Source: JARIHD01 sp963815935 (GTDB taxonomy: Bacteria > Patescibacteriota > Saccharimonadia > Saccharimonadales > UBA4665). Taken from it: 64,000 nt of DNA. The translations under genes and the position numbers were made by a program. Positions 1 to 7,257 of this stretch are shown here, piece after piece. How positions within the stretch are numbered: position 1 is the first letter of the stretch; every line of letters starts with the position of its first letter. The notes beneath the pieces are model-generated. The model was given only the letters and a program-made list of their open reading frames with translations. It had not been told where the DNA came from and ran no database searches. The stretch lies in the NCBI GenBank assembly GCA_963815935.1, contig CAWFIL010000001.1:62001-126000 (forward strand). Reading direction: 5' to 3'.

Positions 1-875
1 TCGCCAAACTGTGGCGGGCAACCTTTGAGTTTGAACAGCGCTTTAGCCGCTTTTTACCAGATAGTGAGCTGTCGGCGTTCAACCGATCGGCTGGCATCAA
101 GCAAGCCGTGTCACCCGAATTCCGCGACATTCTCCGCACCACGCAGCAGTTAGCCATCATGACCGACGGCCTCTACAACCCCTTTATCTTGCCAGCATTA
201 CAGCGGGCAGGGTACACAACATCATTTGTAAAAGAGTACGCCAGCGACGTGCACGACGACCATTCCTCACGCCAAGTCGTGGCAGCCAGCAATGTAGAGG
301 TTGGTGATACCTGGGCTTGCATACCCTATGGCACGGCACTCGATTTGGGCGGCTGTGGCAAGGGTTACTTGGGCGATCAATTGGCCGAGCTCTTGCGCGA
401 CGAGCCGCTCAACGGCTACTGGCTCTCGCTAGGAGGCGATATTAGCGCCGCCGGATGCGACGAACATGGCCAGCCGTGGACCGTAGCCATCCAGGACGCT
501 GGCGATACTACCACCGAAAGCGCCTATGTAGTGCAGGGGACCGTAGAGCCGTTTGCCGTAGCAACTTCCAGCACATTAGTACGGCAAGGCACGCACAACG
601 GCAAACGCTGGCATCATATTATCGACCCCGCAACCGGCCAGCCAGCCGACTCCGATGTCCGTATGGCTACCGTGCACGCCGCTACCGCCCTACAGGCCGA
701 TGTCCTCGCCTCCTGCGCCATCATATTAAGCTCGAACCGGGCCTTGGCATACCTTGGGCAACGCCATGTAATCGGCGCGTTGCTACAAGTCGAGGACAAA
801 CGGCGAGCAATACACGCTCTACCATTTGGGACATCTATATATGACACAGCCACGGAGGTACCCCGCTATGCGTAA
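1..875 (+). CDS. apbE: FAD:protein FMN transferase (ApbE), 5'-truncated
   Basis: The frame is open from base 3 with no stop, so the gene begins left of the window; the GTG at 108 is internal. ApbE attaches FMN covalently to threonine or serine of exported flavoproteins, using FAD and Mg. Visible family motifs are FERFSRF-like and DSELSAFN at the left edge, DLGGCGKGYLGD, LSLGGDI and the HHIIDPATGQPA segment near the C-terminus, so only the extreme N-terminus (probably the signal or lipobox) is missing. The stop overlaps the next gene's start by 8 bp, so the two are translationally coupled. A ferric-reductase-like neighbour fits a membrane flavin/heme electron-transfer module, although no obvious FMN-accepting domain is seen here. 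Confidence 0.9.
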   Translation, partial: AKLWRATFEFEQRFSRFLPDSELSAFNRSAGIKQAVSPEFRDILRTTQQLAIMTDGLYNPFILPALQRAGYTTSFVKEYASDVHDDHSSRQVVAASNVEVGDTWACIPYGTALDLGGCGKGYLGDQLAELLRDEPLNGYWLSLGGDISAAGCDEHGQPWTVAIQDAGDTTTESAYVVQGTVEPFAVATSSTLVRQGTHNGKRWHHIIDPATGQPADSDVRMATVHAATALQADVLASCAIILSSNRALAYLGQRHVIGALLQVEDKRRAIHALPFGTSIYDTATEVPRYA

Positions 876-1593
876 ACTATTCATCCTAGCTTTGGTGGCT
901 GTCGCCAGCGTAACCAGCGCAGTGCTGTGGTCGCCTGTGGCCCGAGCCGAAGAGAATAAAACCACTGACAGCGGGAACATCGTGGTACAGACCATACCCG
1001 GACCGTCGGTATCGGACCGCTACGTAACACGGGCCAAGGCGTCGTGGCCATGGTATCTGGCGCGGGGCAGTGGGATCATCGCCGCTATCTCCCTGGTAAT
1101 CCTCATGCTCTCGGGCATCGGCCAAGTAACGGGGTATACCTTCCGCTTTTTGGAACCGTTGACCGCCTGGGCTTCGCACCGGGCGCTCGGTCTGACATTT
1201 GGCATATCCGTGCTCATCCATATGTTTAGCCTGTTGTTCGACCACTTTGTGCCGTTTAATATCTGGCAGATTCTAGTTCCCTGGTTGTCACACTACAAAC
1301 CAGTGACCTTGTTTGGCATTTCGTTTGGCTCGCTGTACGTGGCGCTAGGTGTGCTGTCCTTCTATCTGGTAGGCGTCATCACGCTGACCTCGTTGTTATG
1401 GGTCGAGAAAAAGCCGTATACCTGGAAGCTAATCCACTTACTTTCGTATATCGTCATGTTGTTCGTCTTTATCCACGCCCTATACATGGGCACCGACTTG
1501 GCGCACGGTATTTGGCGCTTGCTGTGGTGGGCATTAGGTATCGCCGTTGCTGCAGGCAGTATATATAGATTGTGGAGAGCAAAAACCATATGA
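868..1593 (+). CDS. Ferric-reductase-like transmembrane protein
   Basis: I chose the ATG at 868 because it follows a strong GGAGG at about 854-858 and gives a normal signal peptide (MRKLFILALVAVASV..., probable cleavage after ARA). An upstream in-frame ATG at 826 would prepend 14 residues that break the signal. After the signal there are about five or six hydrophobic segments. Paired histidines in ASHRALGL and LIHMF, and in LIHLLSY and FIHALY, have the spacing of heme-b ligands in the ferric-reductase-like (FRD/MsrQ) domain. It lies between apbE and a small anchored protein with overlapping ends. Likely role is transmembrane electron transfer; the partner and substrate are not evident. Confidence 0.75.
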   Translation: MRKLFILALVAVASVTSAVLWSPVARAEENKTTDSGNIVVQTIPGPSVSDRYVTRAKASWPWYLARGSGIIAAISLVILMLSGIGQVTGYTFRFLEPLTAWASHRALGLTFGISVLIHMFSLLFDHFVPFNIWQILVPWLSHYKPVTLFGISFGSLYVALGVLSFYLVGVITLTSLLWVEKKPYTWKLIHLLSYIVMLFVFIHALYMGTDLAHGIWRLLWWALGIAVAAGSIYRLWRAKTI

Positions 1594-2237
1594 AAGGCGA
1601 GTTACTGTACGTCTACCACCCCATACGCACCCGCATCTTTTGGGCGATTGTATACGTAGTGCTCTTGGTCGGTGTAACCATCGGCTTATTCGCTGCCGGG
1701 TCGCAAATCCGCACGCATACCATCCCTGTTGGCGGCATCGGCCTGACCGTACCATACTCAAAGTATCTGGTTGGCGAGAACATAAACTTTACTATCAAAA
1801 ACAACTTCAACAGCGCCATATACGTAGTCAACAAATGCCCTAGTGAACCGCTCAGCGTCTTTAAACAGGAAAACGGCGTATGGGTACCCATCCACGACAC
1901 TGCCACCGAGGGTGGCTGTTCCGACGAATCCCGCCGTGTCAGCGTACCAGCCAACAGCACCACGACCGGCTCCTTCGCCGCCTGGCCGCACCTGTTCGAC
2001 ACACCAGGCAAGTACCGTATCGTAGCACTTGTGGAGTACTACAATGCGCTGCCGTACCAGGATTTTGAGGTCATCGCCAAGCCCGAAGTGCCAAAGAGCA
2101 CCAGCACAAGCTCTTCAGCTTCCAGTTCTTCGTCTTCGTCATCATCCACAACGCAGCAAAAGACTACTACACCGACCACAACCACGCCAACAACCACCTA
2201 CCAAGAGCCAGGCGACAACGAACCCAACGACAACTAG
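1590..2237 (+). CDS. Membrane-anchored beta-sandwich protein with Ser/Thr tail
   Basis: The ATG at 1590 overlaps the previous stop (ATGA) and follows a GGAGAG, so it is preferred over the in-frame GTG at 1572. One N-terminal membrane segment (about residues 15-35) is followed by about 110 residues with alternating beta pattern, resembling BsuPI/Ig-like extracytoplasmic domains (FTIKNNF..., PGKYRIVALVEYY). It has two cysteines (NKCPSE and EGGCSDE) that could form a disulfide. The last 45 residues are a low-complexity Ser then Thr/Pro tail. The protein is probably anchored with its domain outside. It closes the apbE operon; function is unknown. Confidence 0.7.
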   Translation: MKGELLYVYHPIRTRIFWAIVYVVLLVGVTIGLFAAGSQIRTHTIPVGGIGLTVPYSKYLVGENINFTIKNNFNSAIYVVNKCPSEPLSVFKQENGVWVPIHDTATEGGCSDESRRVSVPANSTTTGSFAAWPHLFDTPGKYRIVALVEYYNALPYQDFEVIAKPEVPKSTSTSSSASSSSSSSSSTTQQKTTTPTTTTPTTTYQEPGDNEPNDN

Positions 2238-2267
2238 CGTTGAATATTGGCCCAAAATAGGTTAAAA

Positions 2268-3953
2268 TCACTCTGTTGTAGCAATCCAGATGCAACCGCA
2301 TACTGGGGATTCGCCAAGTGGTAAGGCACCAGGTTTTGGTCCTGGCATTCGGGGGTTCGAATCCCTCATCCCCAGCCACAAGGGACTTAGAGTCCCATTT
2401 ACGAATTCTTCCTCTGTTATTTTGTTATTAATAGTTTGTTCGAAAGTATTTCTGAGCTCTTTCTCCTTTCTTACCTTTTTCGCTATCGCGGCGACTAATG
2501 GGGTGCGTTCCACCTCTATTAATTTGCCGTTCAGATGGATGTTCGAAAATAAATCACGCAAAATGGCTCGACGGTCTGTATCGTTCTTGGATTCGTAGAT
2601 TGCAGACGCTTTTTGGGATAGGTCGAGTACGTTGATGCCGCGTTCCAGGATTGCCAAGTAGTCTTCCTCGAAGTCTTCAAGCTTCTTGGAGATGATCTTC
2701 TGCTCGTTAGACGCCTCTTTATGCATTTTGTCGTATTGGTGGACGCTGAGACGGCCATCTAGGCGGTCTTCGTACATAATCTCCATCCTGCGGCCAAGCT
2801 GCTGATAGCGATCACTGAGCTGCTTCTTCAGGGCTATGCGTGCTTCCATGTCAGCTTCGTACTTGGCGCGGAGTGTTTCCTTTACCCAGGCAATAACGTC
2901 GGGTGAAGGCGACACCAGTTCTGCAAATTCGCCCAGTAGGTGTTTCTCAACATCTTCTTGTCGCACATATGCACGTTGCGTGCATGGCTTAAAGTGATTA
3001 CAGTGACCATACCAGTGCTCTCGCTGCGTTTCCCACGCAATAGTGCCGCCACATTCCCTACAGCGCATGAGACCCTTGAAAACCGGATTATGCTTGGAAT
3101 ATTTCGGCGTTTTCTTACGCTTCATGCGCTCTTGGACGCGCTCAAATAGTTCCACACCAATAAGCGGCTCATGTTTGCCGTCGTAGAGCTTACCCTTCCA
3201 GGTCATTTTGCCAATATAGAATGGATTACTTAATAGCCTGTGCAGCTGACTTTTTACTAATGGGCGACCAAAATGAGTTCGCAGGCCTTTGTCCTTCATG
3301 GTTGTCACGAGTAACTTGAGTGAATAGTTGCCACTGTCATACAATTCAAACGCTTCGCGCATGAGTAGCCCCATTTGCGGATCGGGTACATGGATTTTGC
3401 GTCCGGAGTCACCGACGGTCTTGTAGCCGGTAAGAGGCTTGCCGGGCAACCAGCCTTGTTCAAGTTTCTCGCGTACGCCTTTATCAACTTCTTCACGCAG
3501 GTTATCTATGGTGTTCTTGGCAAAAAGCACGCGGAGCCCCCAGTTGAGCTTCTCCTGGGATCGAGAGTACTTGTGCATGATGAGCGAATCCTTAACGAGG
3601 TGGACTTCGTGGTGCTCGTCGGTTTCAAGCCAGTCGTCAATCATGACGGCATCCTTGAAGTTGCGGGTAAGGCGGTCTACTTTTTCGCACACCAGAACCT
3701 TGACCTTATTGTCCGCAATATATCGCAATACTTCGTTAAAAAGTTCGCGCTGCTTCTTGCCCGAAGCCGACTCGGATATTTCAAATATCTTCAATATGCT
3801 CAAGTCTTTGCGCAGACAGTAGTCTTTTAGAATACGAACCTGTGCGGGCAAGGAGTAGCCCTCAACTTCCTGATCCCGGCTTGAAACCCGGGCCATGAGC
3901 ACGCACTCATTTTGCTTCGCCTTGTAGTTGCGGCGCTTGTCATCCATACTCAT
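2268..3953 (-). CDS. Large serine recombinase (integrase of the element)
   Basis: The N-terminal resolvase domain has the ARVSSRDQ motif with nucleophile Ser24, the conserved EKVDRLTR block near residues 90-97, and a recombinase domain from about 160 to 280. A zinc ribbon follows with C298, C301, C318 and C324, then a long coiled coil (about 360-450). This is the large serine integrase layout, cutting both strands with a 2-bp stagger through a phosphoserine intermediate. Starts at 3953 and 3947 (Met3) are both possible. It is the outermost gene of the element, and its frame runs through the attachment core into chromosomal DNA. The last 29 residues are therefore antisense tRNA and flank sequence, not element-encoded. 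Confidence 0.93.
   Translation of the reverse strand: MSMDDKRRNYKAKQNECVLMARVSSRDQEVEGYSLPAQVRILKDYCLRKDLSILKIFEISESASGKKQRELFNEVLRYIADNKVKVLVCEKVDRLTRNFKDAVMIDDWLETDEHHEVHLVKDSLIMHKYSRSQEKLNWGLRVLFAKNTIDNLREEVDKGVREKLEQGWLPGKPLTGYKTVGDSGRKIHVPDPQMGLLMREAFELYDSGNYSLKLLVTTMKDKGLRTHFGRPLVKSQLHRLLSNPFYIGKMTWKGKLYDGKHEPLIGVELFERVQERMKRKKTPKYSKHNPVFKGLMRCRECGGTIAWETQREHWYGHCNHFKPCTQRAYVRQEDVEKHLLGEFAELVSPSPDVIAWVKETLRAKYEADMEARIALKKQLSDRYQQLGRRMEIMYEDRLDGRLSVHQYDKMHKEASNEQKIISKKLEDFEEDYLAILERGINVLDLSQKASAIYESKNDTDRRAILRDLFSNIHLNGKLIEVERTPLVAAIAKKVRKEKELRNTFEQTINNKITEEEFVNGTLSPLWLGMRDSNPRMPGPKPGALPLGESPVCGCIWIATTE
2304..2378 (+). tRNA. tRNA-Gln (anticodon TTG)
   Basis: Full cloverleaf by eye: acceptor stem TGGGGAT (2304-2310) pairs with ATCCCCA (2368-2374); D-stem GCC/GGC; anticodon stem CCAGG/CCTGG with loop TTTTGGT, so anticodon TTG; T-arm GGGGG-TTCGAAT-CCCTC. 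The discriminator is G2375 and the CCA is encoded (2376-2378). The last 21 bases are duplicated at 22015-22035 and serve as the attachment core of the integrated element. Integration leaves the tRNA intact because the core includes its whole 3' end. Confidence 0.97.
2358..2378. repeat. Left attachment site core (attL), 3' end of tRNA-Gln
   Basis: These 21 bp (T-loop through encoded CCA) are identical to 22015-22035. Identity stops immediately on both sides (t versus g before, c versus g after). The direct orientation, the adjacent recombinase and the tRNA location make these the two junctions of one insertion. Confidence 0.9.
2382..2400 (+). terminator. Hairpin supplied by the element downstream of tRNA-Gln
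   Basis: GGGACT-TAG-AGTCCC, a perfect 6-bp stem followed by ATTTA, starts 4 nt after the encoded CCA. It probably ends tRNA transcription now that the chromosomal terminator (22059-22082) has been pushed 19.7 kb away. The T-tract is short, so efficiency is uncertain. Confidence 0.5.
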
Positions 3954-3954
3954 G

Positions 3955-4158
3955 TTAGGCAGACACTTCCATAAGCAGTGTTTGCCCAGCGCCTATTGAA
4001 TTATCTGCAAGATTGTCATAAAAGCTGAGAAGTAGCTTCGCTACCTCAAAAGCTTCTTCATATGTGATGGATCGTTTCTGCTCACGCTGAAGAATAAGTC
4101 GGAGCTGTTCAATCCGCTCGGTAGGTATCGTAGTTTTATTACCCTCGTAACTACTCAT
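3955..4158 (-). CDS. Small protein of unknown function upstream of recombinase
   Basis: A 67-residue ORF whose stop lies 1 bp before the recombinase start, so the two are almost certainly co-transcribed and coupled. The sequence is mostly helical and charged (TERIEQLRLILQREQ, then YEEAFEVAKLLLSFYDNLA), with no recognised catalytic motif. Size and position suggest an accessory protein for the recombinase, such as a directionality factor, or a small DNA-binding regulator. That is inference from position only. The divergent XRE gene shares the promoter region. Confidence 0.65.
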   Translation of the reverse strand: MSSYEGNKTTIPTERIEQLRLILQREQKRSITYEEAFEVAKLLLSFYDNLADNSIGAGQTLLMEVSA

Positions 4159-4238
4159 AGTCCCATTGTAGCAGTATTATTCGCATAAAGCTACTGTCAG
4201 TCCCTTTATTTATCCACAGATATAGTATTATCTAAGTA

Positions 4239-4463
4239 ATGAGTATTGTTTCAGCCAAGCATGTTAAATTCGGCAAACGCGTTAAGGAATTACGCGGTAC
4301 TGCTGGTATGACCCAGGATGTCCTCGCGGCTAAGATTGGCAAGGATCGTAGCTATGTGGGCTTTATCGAGCGCGGGGAACGCAATCCAAGCTTGGAAGTA
4401 ATCTTTGATATCGCCAAAGCACTCGGTGTGAATTCAGACGAACTGCTGAAAGAAATAAAGTAA
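4239..4463 (+). CDS. XRE-family helix-turn-helix regulator
   Basis: This 74-residue protein is a single Cro/CI-type HTH (residues about 12-68): VKELRGTAGMTQDVLAAKIGKDRSYVGFIERGERNPSLEVIFDIAKAL. It is transcribed away from the recombinase pair and sits 80 bp from it, as expected of a repressor controlling excision genes. No Shine-Dalgarno is visible. A TATTAT hexamer ends 7 nt before the ATG, so the message is probably leaderless, as for several phage repressors. Its operator was not identified. Confidence 0.88.
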   Translation: MSIVSAKHVKFGKRVKELRGTAGMTQDVLAAKIGKDRSYVGFIERGERNPSLEVIFDIAKALGVNSDELLKEIK

Positions 4464-4499
4464 ACCCTTTAGTTTTTTGAATTTGTTTGAGTGACCATT

Positions 4500-4524
4500 A
4501 TGTCCCCAGGTCGGGGACATTTTA
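4500..4524 (+). terminator. Hairpin terminator after the XRE gene
   Basis: Perfect 8-bp stem ATGTCCCC/GGGGACAT with loop AGGTC, then TTTAG. It lies 37 bp after the XRE stop. The T-tract is weak, so it could instead be an operator-like palindrome. The remaining 140 bp up to 4665 is A/C-rich and shows no gene. Confidence 0.55.
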
Positions 4525-4665
4525 GTATCTAATCCAAGGGGTTATCGTTGAGTTTTTGTATCATCTACCCTATAAATATACGGAGTAGGTGGGGTTGGCA
4601 AATAATACACACCAGCATCACAACAAAATACTTACCAACAACCACAACTCATATATTCACCACTC

Positions 4666-5493
4666 ATGACACAACCACTACCCACCACAACCAACAAACA
4701 ACAAGAACTAATACGCCTTTTATATAAACATAGATTTCTAAGTCGAAAACAAATTCAATTTTTCATGCACCATACCGACAAAAGGCGTATTAGTTCTTGG
4801 CTTAAAGATCTTAGAGAGAAACAATATATCGACTGGATATACCAGCCTGATGATCCTATTGAAAGTACGAAGCCAGCTACCTACTACTTAGGGCTTAATG
4901 GCATTCGATTTCTGAAAAGTCTTGATGAGTATCCAACTGAGCAGCTACGCAAACGCTATACCGAATCATCACGCAAACAGGTATTTGTTGATCGGTGTTT
5001 GCTGCTGGCAGATTGTTGCATCAATATGGAAGCTCGAACCGCGGCTGATAGCAACGTAGCGTATTTCTATGCCACTGAGGTAGATTATACTAATCCGGAC
5101 AACGACTACCACTTTCTGGCTGACGACGAGTTTGTGCACCCGCATTTGTGTTATACGAAAGAAGTGGATGCCGACGATGGCCTCATGACGACAAGCTATC
5201 TGGTTGAAATCTTTGATACGACCACGCCGCGCTATATGGTCAAGAAAATACTCAAAGGCTACATCGATTTTTTGGATAGTGACGAGTGGGAGAGCGGTAC
5301 CGGAGACGGCGAGTTGCCGATTGTTCATATTGCTTGCCCTACGAAGGCCGAACTGATCTATGCGAAACGCCACACCAGAAAGCTACTCGAGAATATTGGA
5401 CAAGAGGATAACGAGGATATTTGCATTAGATTTGCTACGGCGGAAAAGGTCAAAACATTAGGGGTTACAGGCAAGATTTGGGAGGAAGTCTGA
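4666..5493 (+). CDS. Replication-relaxation-like winged-helix protein
   Basis: 275 residues. The N-terminal 80 residues form a winged-helix pattern typical of the replication-relaxation family (LIRLLYKHRFLSRKQIQFF... then WLKDLREKQYIDWIY). The rest is alpha/beta with acidic stretches (DNDYHFLADDEFVHPHL, LVEIFDTTTPRY) and no obvious nuclease motif that I can name. Family members are found on plasmids and integrated elements of Gram-positives and CPR bacteria and are linked to replication or plasmid relaxation, so this is the best candidate for an element replication or transfer accessory. No Shine-Dalgarno is visible; the upstream 100 bp is unusually A/C-rich. Confidence 0.6.
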   Translation: MTQPLPTTTNKQQELIRLLYKHRFLSRKQIQFFMHHTDKRRISSWLKDLREKQYIDWIYQPDDPIESTKPATYYLGLNGIRFLKSLDEYPTEQLRKRYTESSRKQVFVDRCLLLADCCINMEARTAADSNVAYFYATEVDYTNPDNDYHFLADDEFVHPHLCYTKEVDADDGLMTTSYLVEIFDTTTPRYMVKKILKGYIDFLDSDEWESGTGDGELPIVHIACPTKAELIYAKRHTRKLLENIGQEDNEDICIRFATAEKVKTLGVTGKIWEEV

Positions 5494-5534
5494 TTGGATA
5501 GGGCACAGCCCATGAAACTCCTTATGCCAAATAG

Positions 5535-5587
5535 AACTTCTCATTTGTAATCAAATGAGAAGTTGCCTGTTCCCGAAGGGAATAGGC
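5535..5587. terminator. Tandem hairpins between convergent genes
   Basis: A perfect 13-bp stem AACTTCTCATTTG/CAAATGAGAAGTT (loop TAAT, 5535-5564) abuts a second 10-bp stem GCCTGTTCCC/GGGAATAGGC (loop GAA, 5565-5587). They lie between the convergent replication-relaxation-like and Fur-family genes, so bidirectional termination is likely. Poly-T tracts are not strong. Confidence 0.6.
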
Positions 5588-5600
5588 TTTGAGCTAGGTG

Positions 5601-6050
5601 CTACTGCCTTTCCGTAGCCACGCCACGCTTTTGGGAGCACTCCGGGCAATACCCAGTAACTTCAAGCTGGTGGCCTGGTGCAGTAAAGCCATAGCGGCCA
5701 CTCAGCTCATGAATGAGCTGCTCGATCTCCGTATCTTCGGTGATGGCTACAATCTTGCCACAGCTCAAGCAGCTAATGTGGTGATGGTGGTGCGTAAAGA
5801 CATCGCTTAGCTCTACTTTGTACTTCCAGCCGATGTAGATGCGTCGCACCAGTCCAAGCCGTTCGAAAAGTCCGATGGTGCGGTATAGACTAGCCCGATC
5901 TATCTTGCCATGGGACAGTTCGGCCAGATCGTGCATCGACAACGGCTCTTGATTCCACAAAAGTTCGCAGACTAACTTGCGCGGTGCGGTCATGCTATAA
6001 CCACTATCCTTGAGCAATTTTTGCAATAAAGTCAGAGAATCTGCATCCAT
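5601..6050 (-). CDS. Fur-family metalloregulator, probably Zur-like
   Basis: The 149-residue product starts at the ATG at 6050; upstream in-frame codons lie inside the promoter. It has the winged-helix DNA-binding half (SGYSMTAPRKLVCELLW, RASLYRTIGLFERLGLV), the metal-sensing HHHHH run at residues 87-91, and the structural zinc site C94xxC97 and C135xxC138. The target metal cannot be read from the sequence. Zinc is favoured because the gene is divergent from a CDF-like gene and next to a ZnuABC-type operon. Its own -35 (TTGCAA, 6083-6088) and -10 (TTATAT, 6060-6065), 17 bp apart, overlap the 21-bp box at 6070, so it is likely autoregulated. Confidence 0.88.
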   Translation of the reverse strand: MDADSLTLLQKLLKDSGYSMTAPRKLVCELLWNQEPLSMHDLAELSHGKIDRASLYRTIGLFERLGLVRRIYIGWKYKVELSDVFTHHHHHISCLSCGKIVAITEDTEIEQLIHELSGRYGFTAPGHQLEVTGYCPECSQKRGVATERQ

Positions 6051-6069
6051 AACGCAGAAATATAACACA

Positions 6070-6090
6070 TTTTGCAACGTATTTGCAAAA
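6070..6090. promoter_or_regulatory. Candidate Zur/Fur box between regulator and CDF-like gene
   Basis: TTTTGCAAC-GTA-TTTGCAAAA: two self-complementary TTTGCAA cores spaced 11 bp, one helical turn. It overlaps the -35 of the minus-strand regulator promoter. It also overlaps a possible plus-strand promoter for the CDF-like gene (-35 TTGCAA 6083-6088, -10 TGTACT 6107-6112, spacer 18). The same sequence recurs at 7183 and 44999 in front of both metal operons. Confidence 0.8.
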
Positions 6091-6124
6091 AATATTGACC
6101 ACATGCTGTACTCATGGGGCCTCT

Positions 6125-7147
6125 ATGACACAAACACTCACTCAGCAGATTGGGCATGAGCATGCCCAATGCGCTCATGACCATGTGCCGCACGAATTGC
6201 CGACGGACGTTATCCACGATAGCGGTTCGCCCGAGTCGGTTTCGCGTGCCTGGCAAGTTGCGGCCGTGGCGGGCAATCTAGCTATCGGCGTTGCCGAACT
6301 CGTTGCAAGCGGCAATACCGGACTCATGACTCTTGCTGCCGACGGGGCCCATAAGCTTGGCGATATGTCGTACGGCATACAGGCCGAGGCAGCACGGCGC
6401 GCCGTAAGCGAGGAACGACGCGCTAAGCTGCGTAAGATTTCTCATTGGATTATTGCAAGTGTGTCTCTTGGGGCGAGCATAAGGGCAGGCACGAGTCTGG
6501 CCTTAGAGCAAGACAGCGCTATCGATCCATCTGCCATATATACTGCGGGAGCATCTCTGGCCTTGAACGGTCTGCTGCTGAGCAGGCTTTGGATCGGCAT
6601 TCGCCGGAGAGTGCGACACGATGGCGACGCCAAACCAACGGTGGACGAGCGCCACCTACTCGCACACGTTGCAGAAGTGGACCTGCCATCTGCTGCCATG
6701 GCCGTTGGTGGCGTGGTGTTGGCTGGCTTCGGTCTTCCCCAAATAGAGCAGGTAGCTGGCGTTATCAGCGGGCTGTGGGGTGCCTATCGGTTCCGCCCGA
6801 CCACTGCTAATCTGGCAGATGACCATAGCCACGATGCCCACGGGCATACCCATGAGCATAAAGATGTCAATCCCGTTCTACCGTCCAGGCATGCGCACAA
6901 AAGCTGGCTGGGACGGATACGATACAAACCGATGCATCAAAAAGGCTGGTCCAGCAGAATGGCATATGATCCTGCTCACAGACGGGAGCAAGACCACTCC
7001 GTCATGCCACTCGCTCACCCATGGACGTACCACCCAAGAAACTACAAAAGGGATGTGTTGCAGCGAATCCAGCAAAACGGTGAGAGGCCGGGGGTGAAGG
7101 CTTCAGTTCGGGCAATAGGCAAATTACTGCTAAGACCGGCGGTCTAA
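6125..7147 (+). CDS. CDF-like membrane protein with His-rich tails
   Basis: The ATG at 6125 is preferred over 6083, which falls in the regulatory box. The N-terminus is His-rich (GHEHAQCAHDH). The first membrane helices read NLAIGVAELVASG, then the cation-diffusion-facilitator metal motif D73-x2-H76-x3-D80. A later helix begins HVAEVDLPSAAMAVGG, matching the second CDF site (H, D) with slightly changed spacing. A second His/Asp-rich segment (DDHSHDAHGHTHEH) follows the last helix, and then a basic C-terminal tail unlike normal CDF cytoplasmic domains. It probably moves or buffers zinc and is divergent from the Fur-family gene under the shared box. Export versus another role is uncertain. Confidence 0.65.
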   Translation: MTQTLTQQIGHEHAQCAHDHVPHELPTDVIHDSGSPESVSRAWQVAAVAGNLAIGVAELVASGNTGLMTLAADGAHKLGDMSYGIQAEAARRAVSEERRAKLRKISHWIIASVSLGASIRAGTSLALEQDSAIDPSAIYTAGASLALNGLLLSRLWIGIRRRVRHDGDAKPTVDERHLLAHVAEVDLPSAAMAVGGVVLAGFGLPQIEQVAGVISGLWGAYRFRPTTANLADDHSHDAHGHTHEHKDVNPVLPSRHAHKSWLGRIRYKPMHQKGWSSRMAYDPAHRREQDHSVMPLAHPWTYHPRNYKRDVLQRIQQNGERPGVKASVRAIGKLLLRPAV

Positions 7148-7182
7148 CTGTTCCGCCCAACATGTCGCAGGAAATAATCAGT

Positions 7183-7203
7183 TTTTGCAACACATTTGCA
7201 GAT
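7183..7203 (+). promoter_or_regulatory. Candidate Zur box of the element's metal operon
   Basis: TTTTGCAAC-ACA-TTTGCAGAT matches the 6070 and 44999 boxes at all core positions. The right half supplies a -35 (TTGCAG) with TAAACT as -10 after an 18-bp spacer. Occupancy by a Fur-family repressor would block transcription of 7258-13074. A GGAG follows at 7247-7250, 7 nt before the ATG at 7258. Confidence 0.8.
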
Positions 7204-7257
7204 ATGCGACCAGTGGGGCTAAACTTGGGGCTAAATGATACATAACGGAGATACAGC

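Noticed and set aside
1547..1843. ORFs in other frames over 1547-2265, 455-844 and similar positions
   Set aside because: They lie entirely inside better-supported genes with clear family motifs and have no independent signals.
2271..2357. Recombinase C-terminal residues as a conserved domain
   Set aside because: They are translation of the antisense tRNA and upstream chromosome (the familiar GMRDSNPR... string), created by integration.
4666..5493. HUH or MobA-type relaxase in the replication-relaxation-like protein
   Set aside because: No HxH/HUH triad or catalytic tyrosine in a relaxase context is visible.
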